NCBI RefSeq assembly: GCF_051278035.1
Contig: NZ_JBNMNU010000003.1
Span: forward strand, 11,552-75,551
Length of the DNA stretch: 64,000 nucleotides
Direction: 5' to 3'
DNA from: Clostridium_AD sp051278035
GTDB taxonomy: Bacteria > Bacillota > Clostridia > Clostridiales > Clostridiaceae
Position numbers and translations under genes: made by a program. The notes under the pieces are model-generated. The model worked only from the letters and a program-made list of their open reading frames with translations, was not told where the DNA came from and did no database searches. Positions 36,805 to 44,720 of this stretch are shown here, piece after piece; positions within the stretch are counted from its first letter, which is position 1; each line of letters begins with the position of its first letter.

Positions 36805-37344
36805 CTATTTATAATCTTCGCAATATATTTTAAAGTAAGCTCTTGGGAACTTACATAGTGGGCAAACAACTGGTGCTTCCGTTCCAATATGAATATACCC
36901 ACAATTCATACATTGCCATTTCACTTCATTGTTTCTTTTAAACATCATGCCTGCCACAAGATTTTCGTATATTTTCATAAATCTCATTTCATGACTTTCT
37001 TCTACTTCCTGTAATTCTTTATAAAAATCTGCAATTTCTATAAAGCCTTCTCCTCTAGCCTCTGTTTCAAATTGTTTATATAGCATGTCAGTCTCAAAAG
37101 CTTCTCCCCCTGCTGCCGATTTTAAGTTATCTGCTGTACTTTTGTTCATTTTAAGAAACCTATTAAAAACTTCTCTTGCATGAGCCTTTTCATTGTTTGC
37201 CGTGGCTTCAAAAACAGAGGCTACATACTCATACCCCTCTTGCTCAGCTTTTTCTGCATATAATGTATATTTATTTCTTGCTCTCGACTCTCCAGCAAAC
37301 GTTTTGAGAAGATTACCTTCCGTTTTACTACCTTTTAATTGCAT
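36805..37344 (-). CDS. rbr: Rubrerythrin
   Basis: This cytoplasmic non-haem iron protein reduces hydrogen peroxide in anaerobes. The 179 residues have the di-iron four-helix domain with ETEGNLLKTF-type start (SKTEGNLLKTFAGESRARNK), EATANNEKAHA and ELQEVEESHEMRF supplying Glu and His ligands. A C-terminal rubredoxin-like site follows, with CMNCGYIH at about 148 and CPLCKFPR at about 164, giving the Fe-Cys4 centre. ATG at 37344 follows TGGAGG. The small acidic gene follows it. Confidence 0.95.
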   Translation of the reverse strand: MQLKGSKTEGNLLKTFAGESRARNKYTLYAEKAEQEGYEYVASVFEATANNEKAHAREVFNRFLKMNKSTADNLKSAAGGEAFETDMLYKQFETEARGEGFIEIADFYKELQEVEESHEMRFMKIYENLVAGMMFKRNNEVKWQCMNCGYIHIGTEAPVVCPLCKFPRAYFKIYCEDYK

Positions 37345-37412
37345 TTTGTTCCTCCATTAAATTGTTTATCTTCCTTATTATTCTATTCATTATGTTTTTA
37401 AAGGTTACTTCT

Positions 37413-37452
37413 AAAAAAGAGAGGTACATCCCATAGGGATGCACCTCTCTTA
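37413..37452 (-). terminator. Terminator after the serine dehydratase operon
   Basis: AGAGAGGT with CATCCC pairs with GGGATG and ACCTCTCT, one A/C mismatch in the stem, followed by TTTTTT on the minus strand. It lies 26 bp after the sdaAA stop codon. Confidence 0.8.
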
Positions 37453-37478
37453 ATTTCAAATAATATGTATTTATAAAT

Positions 37479-38354
37479 TTATTCCTTTAGAATTTCTTTC
37501 GCCAGTTTTAGTCCTGTAGGGGTAATTGCACTTCCACCCATAGCAGTTTCTCTTAATTCACATGGCATTTGCTTTCCCACTTTATACATAGCTATCACCA
37601 TATCATCAAAAGGAATCCTACTAGTTACCCCACTCATCGCTAAATCGGCAGTAGTTAAAGCACTTACTGCTCCAGCTACATTTCTCTTAGCACAAGGCAC
37701 CTCAACTAAACCAGCAACAGGATCACACACTAGTCCTAGTATGTTTTTTATAACAATAGCAGCTGCGTTTAATGCCATATCCGGCGTACCACCCATCATT
37801 TCTACTACAGCTGCGGCGCCCATGGCAGCAGCAGATCCACATTCAGCCTGACATCCACCCTCGGCTCCTGCGAGTGTAGCATTCTTAGCTATTAATACCC
37901 CTATACCCGAAGCTGTGAACAAGGCATTTATTAGCTCCTCTTCAGTTTTACAAAGCTTCTCTCCTGCCGTAATAATTACCGCTGGAATTATTCCACAGGA
38001 CCCAGCAGTAGGTGCTGCAACTATTTTGCCCATGGCTGCGTTCACTTCTGAACAAGAAATAGCTCTAGCCATTGCTTTTACCATGAATCCCCCTGTAAGT
38101 GTATTTCCATAATTTGCATACTTATTCAGTTTAAGAGCATCCCCACCTATTAACCCACTTATAGATCTAGTTTCATTTATAAGTCCATATTCCGCAGCTT
38201 CTTTCATTATATTAAGATTCGCTCTCATCTTTTCAATTATCTCTGCTCTTGGAAGTTCACTTTCTTCTTGTTCACACCTAATGGTATATTCCCATATTGG
38301 TATATTTTCTTCTTCACATATACTTAATAGTTCTACCCCTTTGTTTACAAACAC
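37479..38354 (-). CDS. sdaAA: L-serine dehydratase, iron-sulfur-dependent, alpha subunit
   Basis: SdaAA and SdaAB deaminate L-serine to pyruvate and ammonia with an oxygen-sensitive 4Fe-4S cluster. The 291-residue alpha subunit has the cluster and substrate segments APTAGSCGIIPAVI, GAEGGCQAECGSAAAMGAAA and VCDPVAGLVEVPCAKRN. The start is GTG at 38354, after AAGGAGG. It follows sdaAB by 50 bp. In this organism it would feed pyruvate fermentation alongside glycine reduction. Confidence 0.95.
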   Translation of the reverse strand: MFVNKGVELLSICEEENIPIWEYTIRCEQEESELPRAEIIEKMRANLNIMKEAAEYGLINETRSISGLIGGDALKLNKYANYGNTLTGGFMVKAMARAISCSEVNAAMGKIVAAPTAGSCGIIPAVIITAGEKLCKTEEELINALFTASGIGVLIAKNATLAGAEGGCQAECGSAAAMGAAAVVEMMGGTPDMALNAAAIVIKNILGLVCDPVAGLVEVPCAKRNVAGAVSALTTADLAMSGVTSRIPFDDMVIAMYKVGKQMPCELRETAMGGSAITPTGLKLAKEILKE

Positions 38355-38404
38355 AATTTTCCCTCCTTAGCCTTTTTCTCTTTATCACATTAACTATGAT
38401 AGTT

Positions 38405-39082
38405 TTAGGACTGTAATACCGGCGATATTTCTTTTATATTATAGATATTTCCTTGAGACTTTATCTTATTTAATACATCTTTAGGCACTACAGTATCCGT
38501 TTCAAATACCATAGCTGCTTTAAGCCCTCTACTGTCTCTATAGACATTCATAGTTGCTATATTTATATTTTCATCAAATAATATAGTACTAACTTTTGAA
38601 ATCATTCCTGGAATATCTCTATGACTAATTATAATAGTTGGGTAGTTTCCCTTAAATTCAACCGGTTGACCATCAACTTCAAATACTAAAATATTACCCC
38701 CTCCAACAGAAGATCCCATGATTTCAACTATCCTTCCACTTTTTTTTGTTATAATAAATTTAACAGTGTTAGGATGTACATCCCCCAAATCTGCTGGAAT
38801 AAACTCTACGATAAGACCTAGTTCTTTTGCTAACCTTAGGGAATCTTTTAACTTATCATCCCAAGGATCCATTCCTAAAATCCCTGCCACAAGAGCCTTA
38901 TCCGATCCATGTCCCTTATACGTTTTAGCAAATGACCCATGTAGAATAAATTGCACCGATACAATGTTTTCCCCCGCAATTATAGACGCAACCTTTGCAA
39001 GTCTTGCTGCGCCTGCCGTATGAGAACTTGATGGTCCTATCATAATAGGACCTAATATATCAAACGCACTATAGTTTTTCAT
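38405..39082 (-). CDS. sdaAB: L-serine dehydratase, iron-sulfur-dependent, beta subunit
   Basis: The 225-residue beta subunit starts with AFDILGPIMIGPSSSHTAGA, the serine-dehydratase beta signature, and ends with an ACT domain (IISHRDIPGMISKVSTILFD, NIATMNVYRDSRGLKAAMVF) that may bind serine as a regulator. The ATG at 39082 is chosen because AAGGAGG lies upstream; a longer frame to 39145 would add a cysteine-containing tail without a site. It heads the two-gene operon. The 133 bp before it show no gene and must contain the promoter. Confidence 0.93.
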   Translation of the reverse strand: MKNYSAFDILGPIMIGPSSSHTAGAARLAKVASIIAGENIVSVQFILHGSFAKTYKGHGSDKALVAGILGMDPWDDKLKDSLRLAKELGLIVEFIPADLGDVHPNTVKFIITKKSGRIVEIMGSSVGGGNILVFEVDGQPVEFKGNYPTIIISHRDIPGMISKVSTILFDENINIATMNVYRDSRGLKAAMVFETDTVVPKDVLNKIKSQGNIYNIKEISPVLQS

Positions 39083-39215
39083 TTTCCCCTCCTTAACCGT
39101 CTCTGCACAGTATATACAATTATTAATTGTTTTGCCTCGCAACAACGTATGTTATTCCCTTACAACTAAATAGTAAGTATGAAATTTATCCTGCGTGCCG
39201 AACCTTCACTTTACT

Positions 39216-40874
39216 TTAGTATTGATAGAAACAACTTCCGCCGGTGAATTCTCTTATTATTGAATTATCTGGTACCAATTCTTTGTCTATCTCCTGAAAG
39301 AAATTCAAAAAGCTTCTTAACCTAATAGCTTCATAATATACTGGACTTTCTGGTCCAATTTTATCAAGCTCTGCTAATGCAAATTTCTTTAGCACACAAA
39401 GTTCATAAACTACACTCGAGTTAAACATCACATCTGCCTGTTCTTGAAAAATAAATATGTTTTTTTCCTCTCCACGCTTTACTGAAGGCCACATTTTAAG
39501 GGTATCTTCAACGCCGTATCCTCTAGATAAATAATCTCTAACTATTCTTCTTGTCATTCTTACGTCTGTTGTAGAAATTCTATTGTGATCATCTAAATTA
39601 AGCTGTGTTAATGGACTTATATATATTTTAAATTTACTGTCTATAGAAATGGAAGATGTTAATATTTCATTTAGCCCATGTATTCCTTCTACAATTAAAA
39701 CACTATTTTCAGGCATTTTTATTTTATTTCCGTGCCACTCCCTTTTCCCAGTTTTAAAGTTAAAGCTTGGTATTTCAACTGCTTCACCTTTTAATAATAA
39801 CTCTAAATCCTCGTTAAAAAGCGCTAGATCTAGTGCATATATAGACTCAAAATCATATTCTCCCTGCTCATCTCTTGGAGTAATTTCTCTATCAACAAAA
39901 TAATCATCTAAGGATATATATACAGGCATTAAGCCATTTACTCTTAATTGAATACCCAGCCTCTTTGAAAAAGTAGTTTTTCCAGAGGAGGATGGACCTG
40001 CTATAAGAACTAACTTTACCTTACCCCGCTTATGAATCATATCCGCAATGTACGCAATTTTCTTTTCATGAAGTGCTTCTGCTACTCTAATCACATTAAC
40101 AATATCACCATTTACTACTTCATCATTTAAAGCACCAACATTACCAACTCCCAATATTTTACCACATTTCTCTGCTTCATAAAATACACTAGCAAGTTTT
40201 GAGTTCTTTTGAAATTTAGGAATCTTATTTGGGAAAGCACTAGTAGGATATCTTAATATAAACCCTGGCTCGTAGTATATTAAATCAAATGTTTTTAAAA
40301 CACCAGTCGAATAAGCCATAGGGCCATAAAAATAGTCATATCTTCCATCTAGTTCATAAAGCTTTACTTCTTCTGAATCAACATATTTTAACAGTGAAAC
40401 TTTGTCTTTCATACCATATTCATCATAAATTTTCATTGCCTTCTCTTTTGGAAGGCCGATTTTATTAATAATAATATCAGCTTTTATTATTTGGCTCATT
40501 TTGTTTTTTATATCATATATATCATCAATATCTAGTGCAGGAGTCTTATGGATTTCGCCAAACAAACCCTTACTTAAAGAATGTTCTATATGAATTTTAG
40601 CACTGGGAAACAAATCTGCAACTGCTTTAATTAAAACGAACTGCAATGTTCTAACGTATGTCATCATTCCAATTCTACTTTTAATGTCTACAGTGTCAAA
40701 AGTGCCACCCTCTACGACGCAAGTTCCTAGTTCATAAAGTCTATTATTAACTATACCTAAAACTACTGGTACATCATTTAATAAATTATTACCCACAATA
40801 ATATCATTTAGTATAGTTCCCTCTTGAACTAAAACCATCCTGCCATCTTTAAGTTCTAAATTAAAGTTATTTAT
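39216..40874 (-). CDS. Nucleoside (uridine) kinase with N-terminal TGS-like and threonyl-synthetase-like domains
   Basis: The C-terminal 270 residues are a phosphoribulokinase/uridine kinase domain: LIAGPSSSGKTTFSKRLG (P-loop), YISLDDYFVDRE, IVEGIHGLNE and RRIVRDYLSRG. The N-terminal half has the beta-grasp TGS-like and catalytic-core-like domains common to this roughly 550-residue clostridial family. No ATG, GTG or TTG fits the full beta-grasp strand (FNLELKDGRMVLVQEGTILN). The first ATG (40838) lies inside the strand and lacks a ribosome site, whereas an ATA codon at 40874 lies eight bases after AGGGG. I give the longer form (552 residues) tentatively; the conservative form is 39216-40838. 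Confidence 0.82.
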   Translation of the reverse strand: MNNFNLELKDGRMVLVQEGTILNDIIVGNNLLNDVPVVLGIVNNRLYELGTCVVEGGTFDTVDIKSRIGMMTYVRTLQFVLIKAVADLFPSAKIHIEHSLSKGLFGEIHKTPALDIDDIYDIKNKMSQIIKADIIINKIGLPKEKAMKIYDEYGMKDKVSLLKYVDSEEVKLYELDGRYDYFYGPMAYSTGVLKTFDLIYYEPGFILRYPTSAFPNKIPKFQKNSKLASVFYEAEKCGKILGVGNVGALNDEVVNGDIVNVIRVAEALHEKKIAYIADMIHKRGKVKLVLIAGPSSSGKTTFSKRLGIQLRVNGLMPVYISLDDYFVDREITPRDEQGEYDFESIYALDLALFNEDLELLLKGEAVEIPSFNFKTGKREWHGNKIKMPENSVLIVEGIHGLNEILTSSISIDSKFKIYISPLTQLNLDDHNRISTTDVRMTRRIVRDYLSRGYGVEDTLKMWPSVKRGEEKNIFIFQEQADVMFNSSVVYELCVLKKFALAELDKIGPESPVYYEAIRLRSFLNFFQEIDKELVPDNSIIREFTGGSCFYQY

Positions 40875-41000
40875 AAGATCATCCCCTACTTTTAAATGTT
40901 ACTACCATTATACTGTAATTTTCAAAAAATGTATCATGTACCCCTTATAATTTTTGTATTTAGAAGGAAAATATACTTAATACAGTAATGGGGTGATATT

Positions 41001-41690
41001 ATGTTTACTTTAATAATCAGAACTTTTTTCTTATATTTTGCAGTAATATTTATTATGAGGATGATGGGTAAAAAACAAATAGGTGAGCTTGAGCCATTTG
41101 AACTGGTTGTTGCACTAATGATTTCTGAACTTGCTACCCTTCCCATGACAGACATAAGAATACCGCTACTACATTCCGTTATACCTATGATTACTTTGCT
41201 ATTTCTCCAAGTAGGTACTTCTTACATTGAGCTTAAAAGCGAAAGAGCAAGAAGAATACTTACAGGCAATCCAAGTATATTAATAAGAAATGGCAAAATT
41301 GATATTGCAGAACTTAGGTCCCAAAGATTTAATATTAATGATTTACTAGAGGAACTTAGATTAAAGGGTTATTTTAATTTATCTGAAGTTCAATATGCTA
41401 TTTTGGAAACTAGTGGAGAGCTATCAATATTGCCAAAAACTCAGCAAAGCGTTGCCACTAAGGCAGATTTAAAATTAAAAGTAGTTCAAGAGTTATTACC
41501 TGTGCCCCTAATTATGGATGGTAATATAAATCACAAAAATTTGAAACTCTTATGTAAAGATGAAACTTGGTTAACCAATCTACTAAAAGAAAATAAAATT
41601 TCTCGCGCAAAGGATGTTTTTATAGGCACATTAGATTCTAAAAATAAGTTTTATTATCAACTTAAGGAAGGGGTGCAAAATCATAAATGA
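41001..41690 (+). CDS. DUF421 (YetF-type) membrane protein
   Basis: The 229-residue protein starts with two to three hydrophobic helices (FTLIIRTFFLYFAVIFIMRM and IPLLHSVIPMITLLFLQVGT) with the family signature MGKKQIGELEPFELVVALMI between them. The cytoplasmic part has LTGNPSILIRNGKID and FNINDLLEELRLKGYFNLSE, which are typical of DUF421. YetF-like proteins are widespread in spore formers and have no clear function. ATG at 41001 follows GGGGTGA. It overlaps the next gene by four bases (ATGA). Confidence 0.9.
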   Translation: MFTLIIRTFFLYFAVIFIMRMMGKKQIGELEPFELVVALMISELATLPMTDIRIPLLHSVIPMITLLFLQVGTSYIELKSERARRILTGNPSILIRNGKIDIAELRSQRFNINDLLEELRLKGYFNLSEVQYAILETSGELSILPKTQQSVATKADLKLKVVQELLPVPLIMDGNINHKNLKLLCKDETWLTNLLKENKISRAKDVFIGTLDSKNKFYYQLKEGVQNHK

Positions 41691-42067
41691 AAAATGTTAT
41701 TGTAGCCTTTATTCTATTTATCATATTGCTTATAGGAATTTTTATATCAACAAATATCATAAATCGTAGTTGCACACATTTACAAACCTTGAATTATAAA
41801 CTAGAAAGTTATATACTTAAAGAGAATTATGAAGATGCATACGATTTATCACTAATTTATATATCTGAATGGAAAAAAGCTTCTAAATTTTTAACCGTTT
41901 ATATACATCATGAAGACATAAATTATCTAGACAGTGAAATTTTAAAATTAACTCAATATACGAAAATTAAAGATCAATCAGAAGGACTGGCCACTGTTCA
42001 TGTTATGATATATCTTGTAGATAAGATAATGTTTCTTCAAAAAGTATCTATAAGTAATATTTTTTAA
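41687..42067 (+). CDS. DUF4363 family protein
   Basis: The 126-residue protein has a signal anchor at the N-terminus (VIVAFILFIILLIGIFIST) and a helical extracytoplasmic part (ESYILKENYEDAYDLSLIYI, WKKASKFLTVYIHHEDINYL) that matches DUF4363. This family typically sits right behind a DUF421 gene, as here with a four-base overlap, so the two probably form one membrane unit. Function unknown. Confidence 0.8.
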   Translation: MKNVIVAFILFIILLIGIFISTNIINRSCTHLQTLNYKLESYILKENYEDAYDLSLIYISEWKKASKFLTVYIHHEDINYLDSEILKLTQYTKIKDQSEGLATVHVMIYLVDKIMFLQKVSISNIF

Positions 42068-42095
42068 TTTATGTTTATGATTTATAATAAAAAGG

Positions 42096-42124
42096 TAGAA
42101 ATCACTTAAAATATAGCTTATAAT
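42096..42124 (+). promoter_or_regulatory. Putative promoter of fba
   Basis: TAGAAA at 42096-42101 and a perfect TATAAT at 42119-42124 are 17 bases apart. Transcription would start near 42131, giving a leader of about 65 bases that contains the CggR-like site. Confidence 0.6.
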
Positions 42125-42129
42125 TATGC

Positions 42130-42165
42130 TATATCATAAAATGTCCCACAGGGACATCATGTGTC
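42130..42165 (+). promoter_or_regulatory. CggR-like operator downstream of the fba promoter
   Basis: TGTC (42142-42145), four bases, AGGGAC (42150-42155), six bases, TGTC (42162-42165) match three of the four elements of the CggR consensus with exact spacing. The outermost GGGAC element is not conserved. The same stretch can form RNA hairpins (TGTCCC/GGGACA and AGGGACA/TGTCCCT), so an RNA role is the alternative. Confidence 0.45.
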
Positions 42166-42196
42166 CCTGATACAAAATTTGAAAGGTGGAATTAAC

Positions 42197-43144
42197 ATGG
42201 CATTAGTTACTACTACTAATATGTTTAAAAAAGCGCTAGAAGGAAATTACGCGATTGGTGCATTCAACATCAATAATATGGAAATAATTCAAGGAGTTAT
42301 AGATGCTTGTGCAACTCACAAGTCAGCTGTAATACTCCAAGTATCAGGCGGGGCAATGAAATATGCTAGGCCTACCTACCTTAGAAAAATGGTCGAAGCA
42401 GCTGTTGAAGACACTGGCCTTGATATAGCTCTTCATTTAGATCACGGTTCAGATTTAGCACAATGTAAACTTGCAATAGCTTCTGGATTTACTTCAGTTA
42501 TGTATGATGGTTCTCATCTGGATTATGAAGAAAATGTAAGGACAACTAAAGAAGTAGTTGACTTTGCTCATTCCAAAGGTGTTGTAGTTGAAGCAGAACT
42601 TGGTAAACTTGCTGGTGTTGAAGATGCTGTTTCAGTTTCAGCAGCCGATGCAACTTACACTGACCCAGAACAAGCAGTAGATTATGTAACAAGAACTGGA
42701 ATTGATTCACTAGCTGTAGCTATAGGAACAAGTCATGGTGCTTATAAATTCAAAGGCGAACCTAAACTTGACTTTGAAAGATTAGCTTTAATTACAAAGA
42801 AATTAGAAGAAGCCGGAAAACATAATTTCCCAATAGTTCTTCACGGTGCATCTGCTGTAGATCAAAGTTTCGTTACCATGATAAACGACTTTGGTGGAGA
42901 AATGAAAGGTGCAAAAGGAATACCTCTAGAAATGCTAAGAAAAGCAGCTGCTATGGCTGTTTGTAAAATAAACATGGATACTGATTTAAGACTTGCTATG
43001 ACAGGTTCAGTAAGAAAAGTTCTTACTGAAAATTCTGGCGAAATAGATCCAAGAAAATATCTTGGAGAAGCACGAAAGAATATTACTAAATTAGTTGAAG
43101 GTAAAATTACTAATGTTTTAGGTTCTGCTAATTCATCTAAATAA
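42197..43144 (+). CDS. fba: Class II fructose-1,6-bisphosphate aldolase
   Basis: The zinc enzyme cleaves fructose-1,6-bisphosphate to dihydroxyacetone phosphate and glyceraldehyde-3-phosphate. The 315 residues have GNYAIGAFNINNMEIIQGVI at the N-terminus, ALHLDHGSDL with the zinc-binding His and catalytic Asp, VEAELGKLAGVEDAV, VAIGTSHGAYKF and IVLHGAS for the remaining zinc ligands and phosphate sites, and KINMDTDLR near the end. The ATG at 42197 has GAAAGGTGG upstream; an earlier in-frame codon within the operator region has none. It is monocistronic between its own promoter and a strong terminator. Confidence 0.96.
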   Translation: MALVTTTNMFKKALEGNYAIGAFNINNMEIIQGVIDACATHKSAVILQVSGGAMKYARPTYLRKMVEAAVEDTGLDIALHLDHGSDLAQCKLAIASGFTSVMYDGSHLDYEENVRTTKEVVDFAHSKGVVVEAELGKLAGVEDAVSVSAADATYTDPEQAVDYVTRTGIDSLAVAIGTSHGAYKFKGEPKLDFERLALITKKLEEAGKHNFPIVLHGASAVDQSFVTMINDFGGEMKGAKGIPLEMLRKAAAMAVCKINMDTDLRLAMTGSVRKVLTENSGEIDPRKYLGEARKNITKLVEGKITNVLGSANSSK

Positions 43145-43159
43145 TTATTTAAGTAAGTA

Positions 43160-43203
43160 AAACCAAAAGACTCACAGTTACCATACTGTGGGTCTTTTGG
43201 TTT
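43160..43203 (+). terminator. Terminator after fba
   Basis: AAACCAAAAGACTCACAGT pairs with ACTGTGGGTCTTTTGGTTT with one mismatch. A T-rich tail (ATTTTTTATT) follows. Confidence 0.85.
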
Positions 43204-43233
43204 ATTTTTTATTCTGCTGTTTCCATACGCAAA

Positions 43234-43422
43234 AAAAAGTATATGTTACGTATAATGCATTTGAACAAGCTTTAGAACTTCTTATCATATTTTTAAATAA
43301 GATGCGTTAAGAAAAACATATGTTTGAGCGACAGCGAGTTTATGTTTTTTAGCAGCTTAATTAAAAATATTATTAGTAGTTCTTAGCGAAATGATTGCAT
43401 TAGTAGTAACATATACTTTTTA
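43234..43422. repeat. 189-bp long imperfect hairpin element (MITE-like)
   Basis: The element begins with AAAAAGTATATGTTAC and ends with the exact complement (43407-43422). The two arms of about 88 bases remain complementary at roughly four of five positions along their whole length, for example TAATGCA, AGAACT, ATATTTTTAA, TAAG and AAAACATA. The central loop contains GAGCGACAGCGAG. No open frame is present. It lies between the fba terminator and the 3' end of the ndpA-like gene, stopping 2 bp from its stop codon. It resembles a miniature inverted-repeat element. No clear target-site duplication was seen. Confidence 0.65.
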
Positions 43423-43424
43423 AT

Positions 43425-44462
43425 CTATTTCTCTACGTAATTACTTACATGTTTAATAACCATATTAATTGTCCCGTCACCATTTCTTTGTACTTCAAAG
43501 CGACTGTTATCATTATACGTTTCTGTATTTACATATAAATCTATATCTTTATCAATTTTAAGTCTTACTCTTTTGAGTCTTTTATCTAGCCACTGTTTAT
43601 CAAGATTAATATTTTCGGAAATTCCTTGTTCTGTTATAAATTCAACAAATTTTTCCTTAGTACCATTATTTTCAGGAAACATTTCCTCTGATAATTCTCT
43701 AACATCTATGTTGTCCTCTTCCTTTAGTTTTCTTTTAATAGTACTTCTAATGGCCTCTGCTTTATCAGCATTTTCAGGATATTCATTTTGAGTCCATTTT
43801 TCAGCTGACTTCACAAATTTTTTAGTGACATCCCTTTTATTATCAAAGGTTGTGCAGCCTAAATAATCTTCTGTAAAGTAATTGGAGTCATACTCTTCAT
43901 TTTCTTTGCTTTTATTTTTCTTATCAATAATCATTAGGTCAAATTTATTTTCTTCTCTAATTGGTTTTATAAAAGCACATTTTTGTATCCTTTGAGCCGA
44001 ACCAGGAAGACCCGTGAACTGTGGCACTATATCAATTCCTAACTTATCATCCACAAACTCAATAGTATGCACATAATTCTTTATATAATCCATTTTAAAT
44101 ATACCAAGAATCGGACCATACTCTGTTGTGAAAGATACCAGTATTAAATCACAAGATGGGATGCTCCCTTTTGTCCTCATTAATATAAACATCCGTTTCG
44201 CCAGTTCCTTAGATACCGCAAGTAAATTATTCTCACCGTTTAAGTATTCCTGCGAGAAATCTTTTACTATATTTGACTCCTCATCAAAAAAACCATATTT
44301 TATTTCCTCATCTTTTAAGCACTTCTGAATATGTTTAAGTAGAAAATTATATTTTTCTTCATCTAAATCTAAGGCATATTCATTCAAAATAGGTTCATCC
44401 GCATTATTATCTAAAACATGAATAATGGCCTCATTTATATTAACTTCATTTATGTAATCCAA
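43425..44462 (-). CDS. Nucleoid-associated protein, NdpA (YejK) family
   Basis: The 345-residue protein matches the NdpA/37-kDa nucleoid-associated family, with NEVNINEAIIHVLDNNADEP at the N-terminus, KRMFILMRTKGSIPSCDLIL and LVSFTTEYGPILGIFKMDYI in the middle, and a charged C-terminal half. The start is TTG at 44462, eight bases after GGGTGG; two GTGs just upstream overlap the site. In Firmicutes such genes often lie in accessory regions near mobile elements, as here between a hairpin element and an IS. The DNA-binding role is taken from the family. Confidence 0.82.
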   Translation of the reverse strand: MDYINEVNINEAIIHVLDNNADEPILNEYALDLDEEKYNFLLKHIQKCLKDEEIKYGFFDEESNIVKDFSQEYLNGENNLLAVSKELAKRMFILMRTKGSIPSCDLILVSFTTEYGPILGIFKMDYIKNYVHTIEFVDDKLGIDIVPQFTGLPGSAQRIQKCAFIKPIREENKFDLMIIDKKNKSKENEEYDSNYFTEDYLGCTTFDNKRDVTKKFVKSAEKWTQNEYPENADKAEAIRSTIKRKLKEEDNIDVRELSEEMFPENNGTKEKFVEFITEQGISENINLDKQWLDKRLKRVRLKIDKDIDLYVNTETYNDNSRFEVQRNGDGTINMVIKHVSNYVEK

Positions 44463-44545
44463 AAAAAACACCACCCTAATCTTTATCTAAGCTTAATCAT
44501 TATACTATGTAAATGTGTTTATAACAAAGTCATATATGTGAACCT

Positions 44546-44720
44546 CACATGACTGAAGTCACGTGCTTCTAAGATTACTCTCAAAACTTCCCACATCATC
44601 GTCCTCGTAATCCTTAGCTTAATAATCTATGACATACCTACTAACTCCATGGGCGTAATACTTCGGATAGTTCCTACCCTATTTTTATATATAATTACAG
44701 TTTAACTCGCTATTTCCATT
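44546..44720 (-). ncRNA. Putative omega-RNA (reRNA) region of the TnpB element
   Basis: The 150 bases between the tnpB stop codon and the right-end hairpin are non-coding yet relatively GC-rich, for example GGGTAGGAACTATCCGAAG and CGCCCATGGAGTT. In this family the 3' end of tnpB and the right end yield the guide RNA, whose guide is the flanking sequence beyond 44546. The call rests on position only. Confidence 0.45.

Noticed and set aside
36599..36858. Plus-strand frames within and around the rubrerythrin region
   Set aside because: They are reverse-strand shadows of rubrerythrin and the small acidic gene and lack ribosome sites.
42142..42165. Terminator of the DUF421/DUF4363 operon at the fba leader hairpins
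   Set aside because: The hairpins lack a T-run and lie after a good promoter, so an operator fits better.
44475..44545. CRISPR-like repeat near the IS end
   Set aside because: The repeated core is the pair of hairpins at the two ends of one IS200/IS605 element; no spacer-repeat series exists anywhere in the window.
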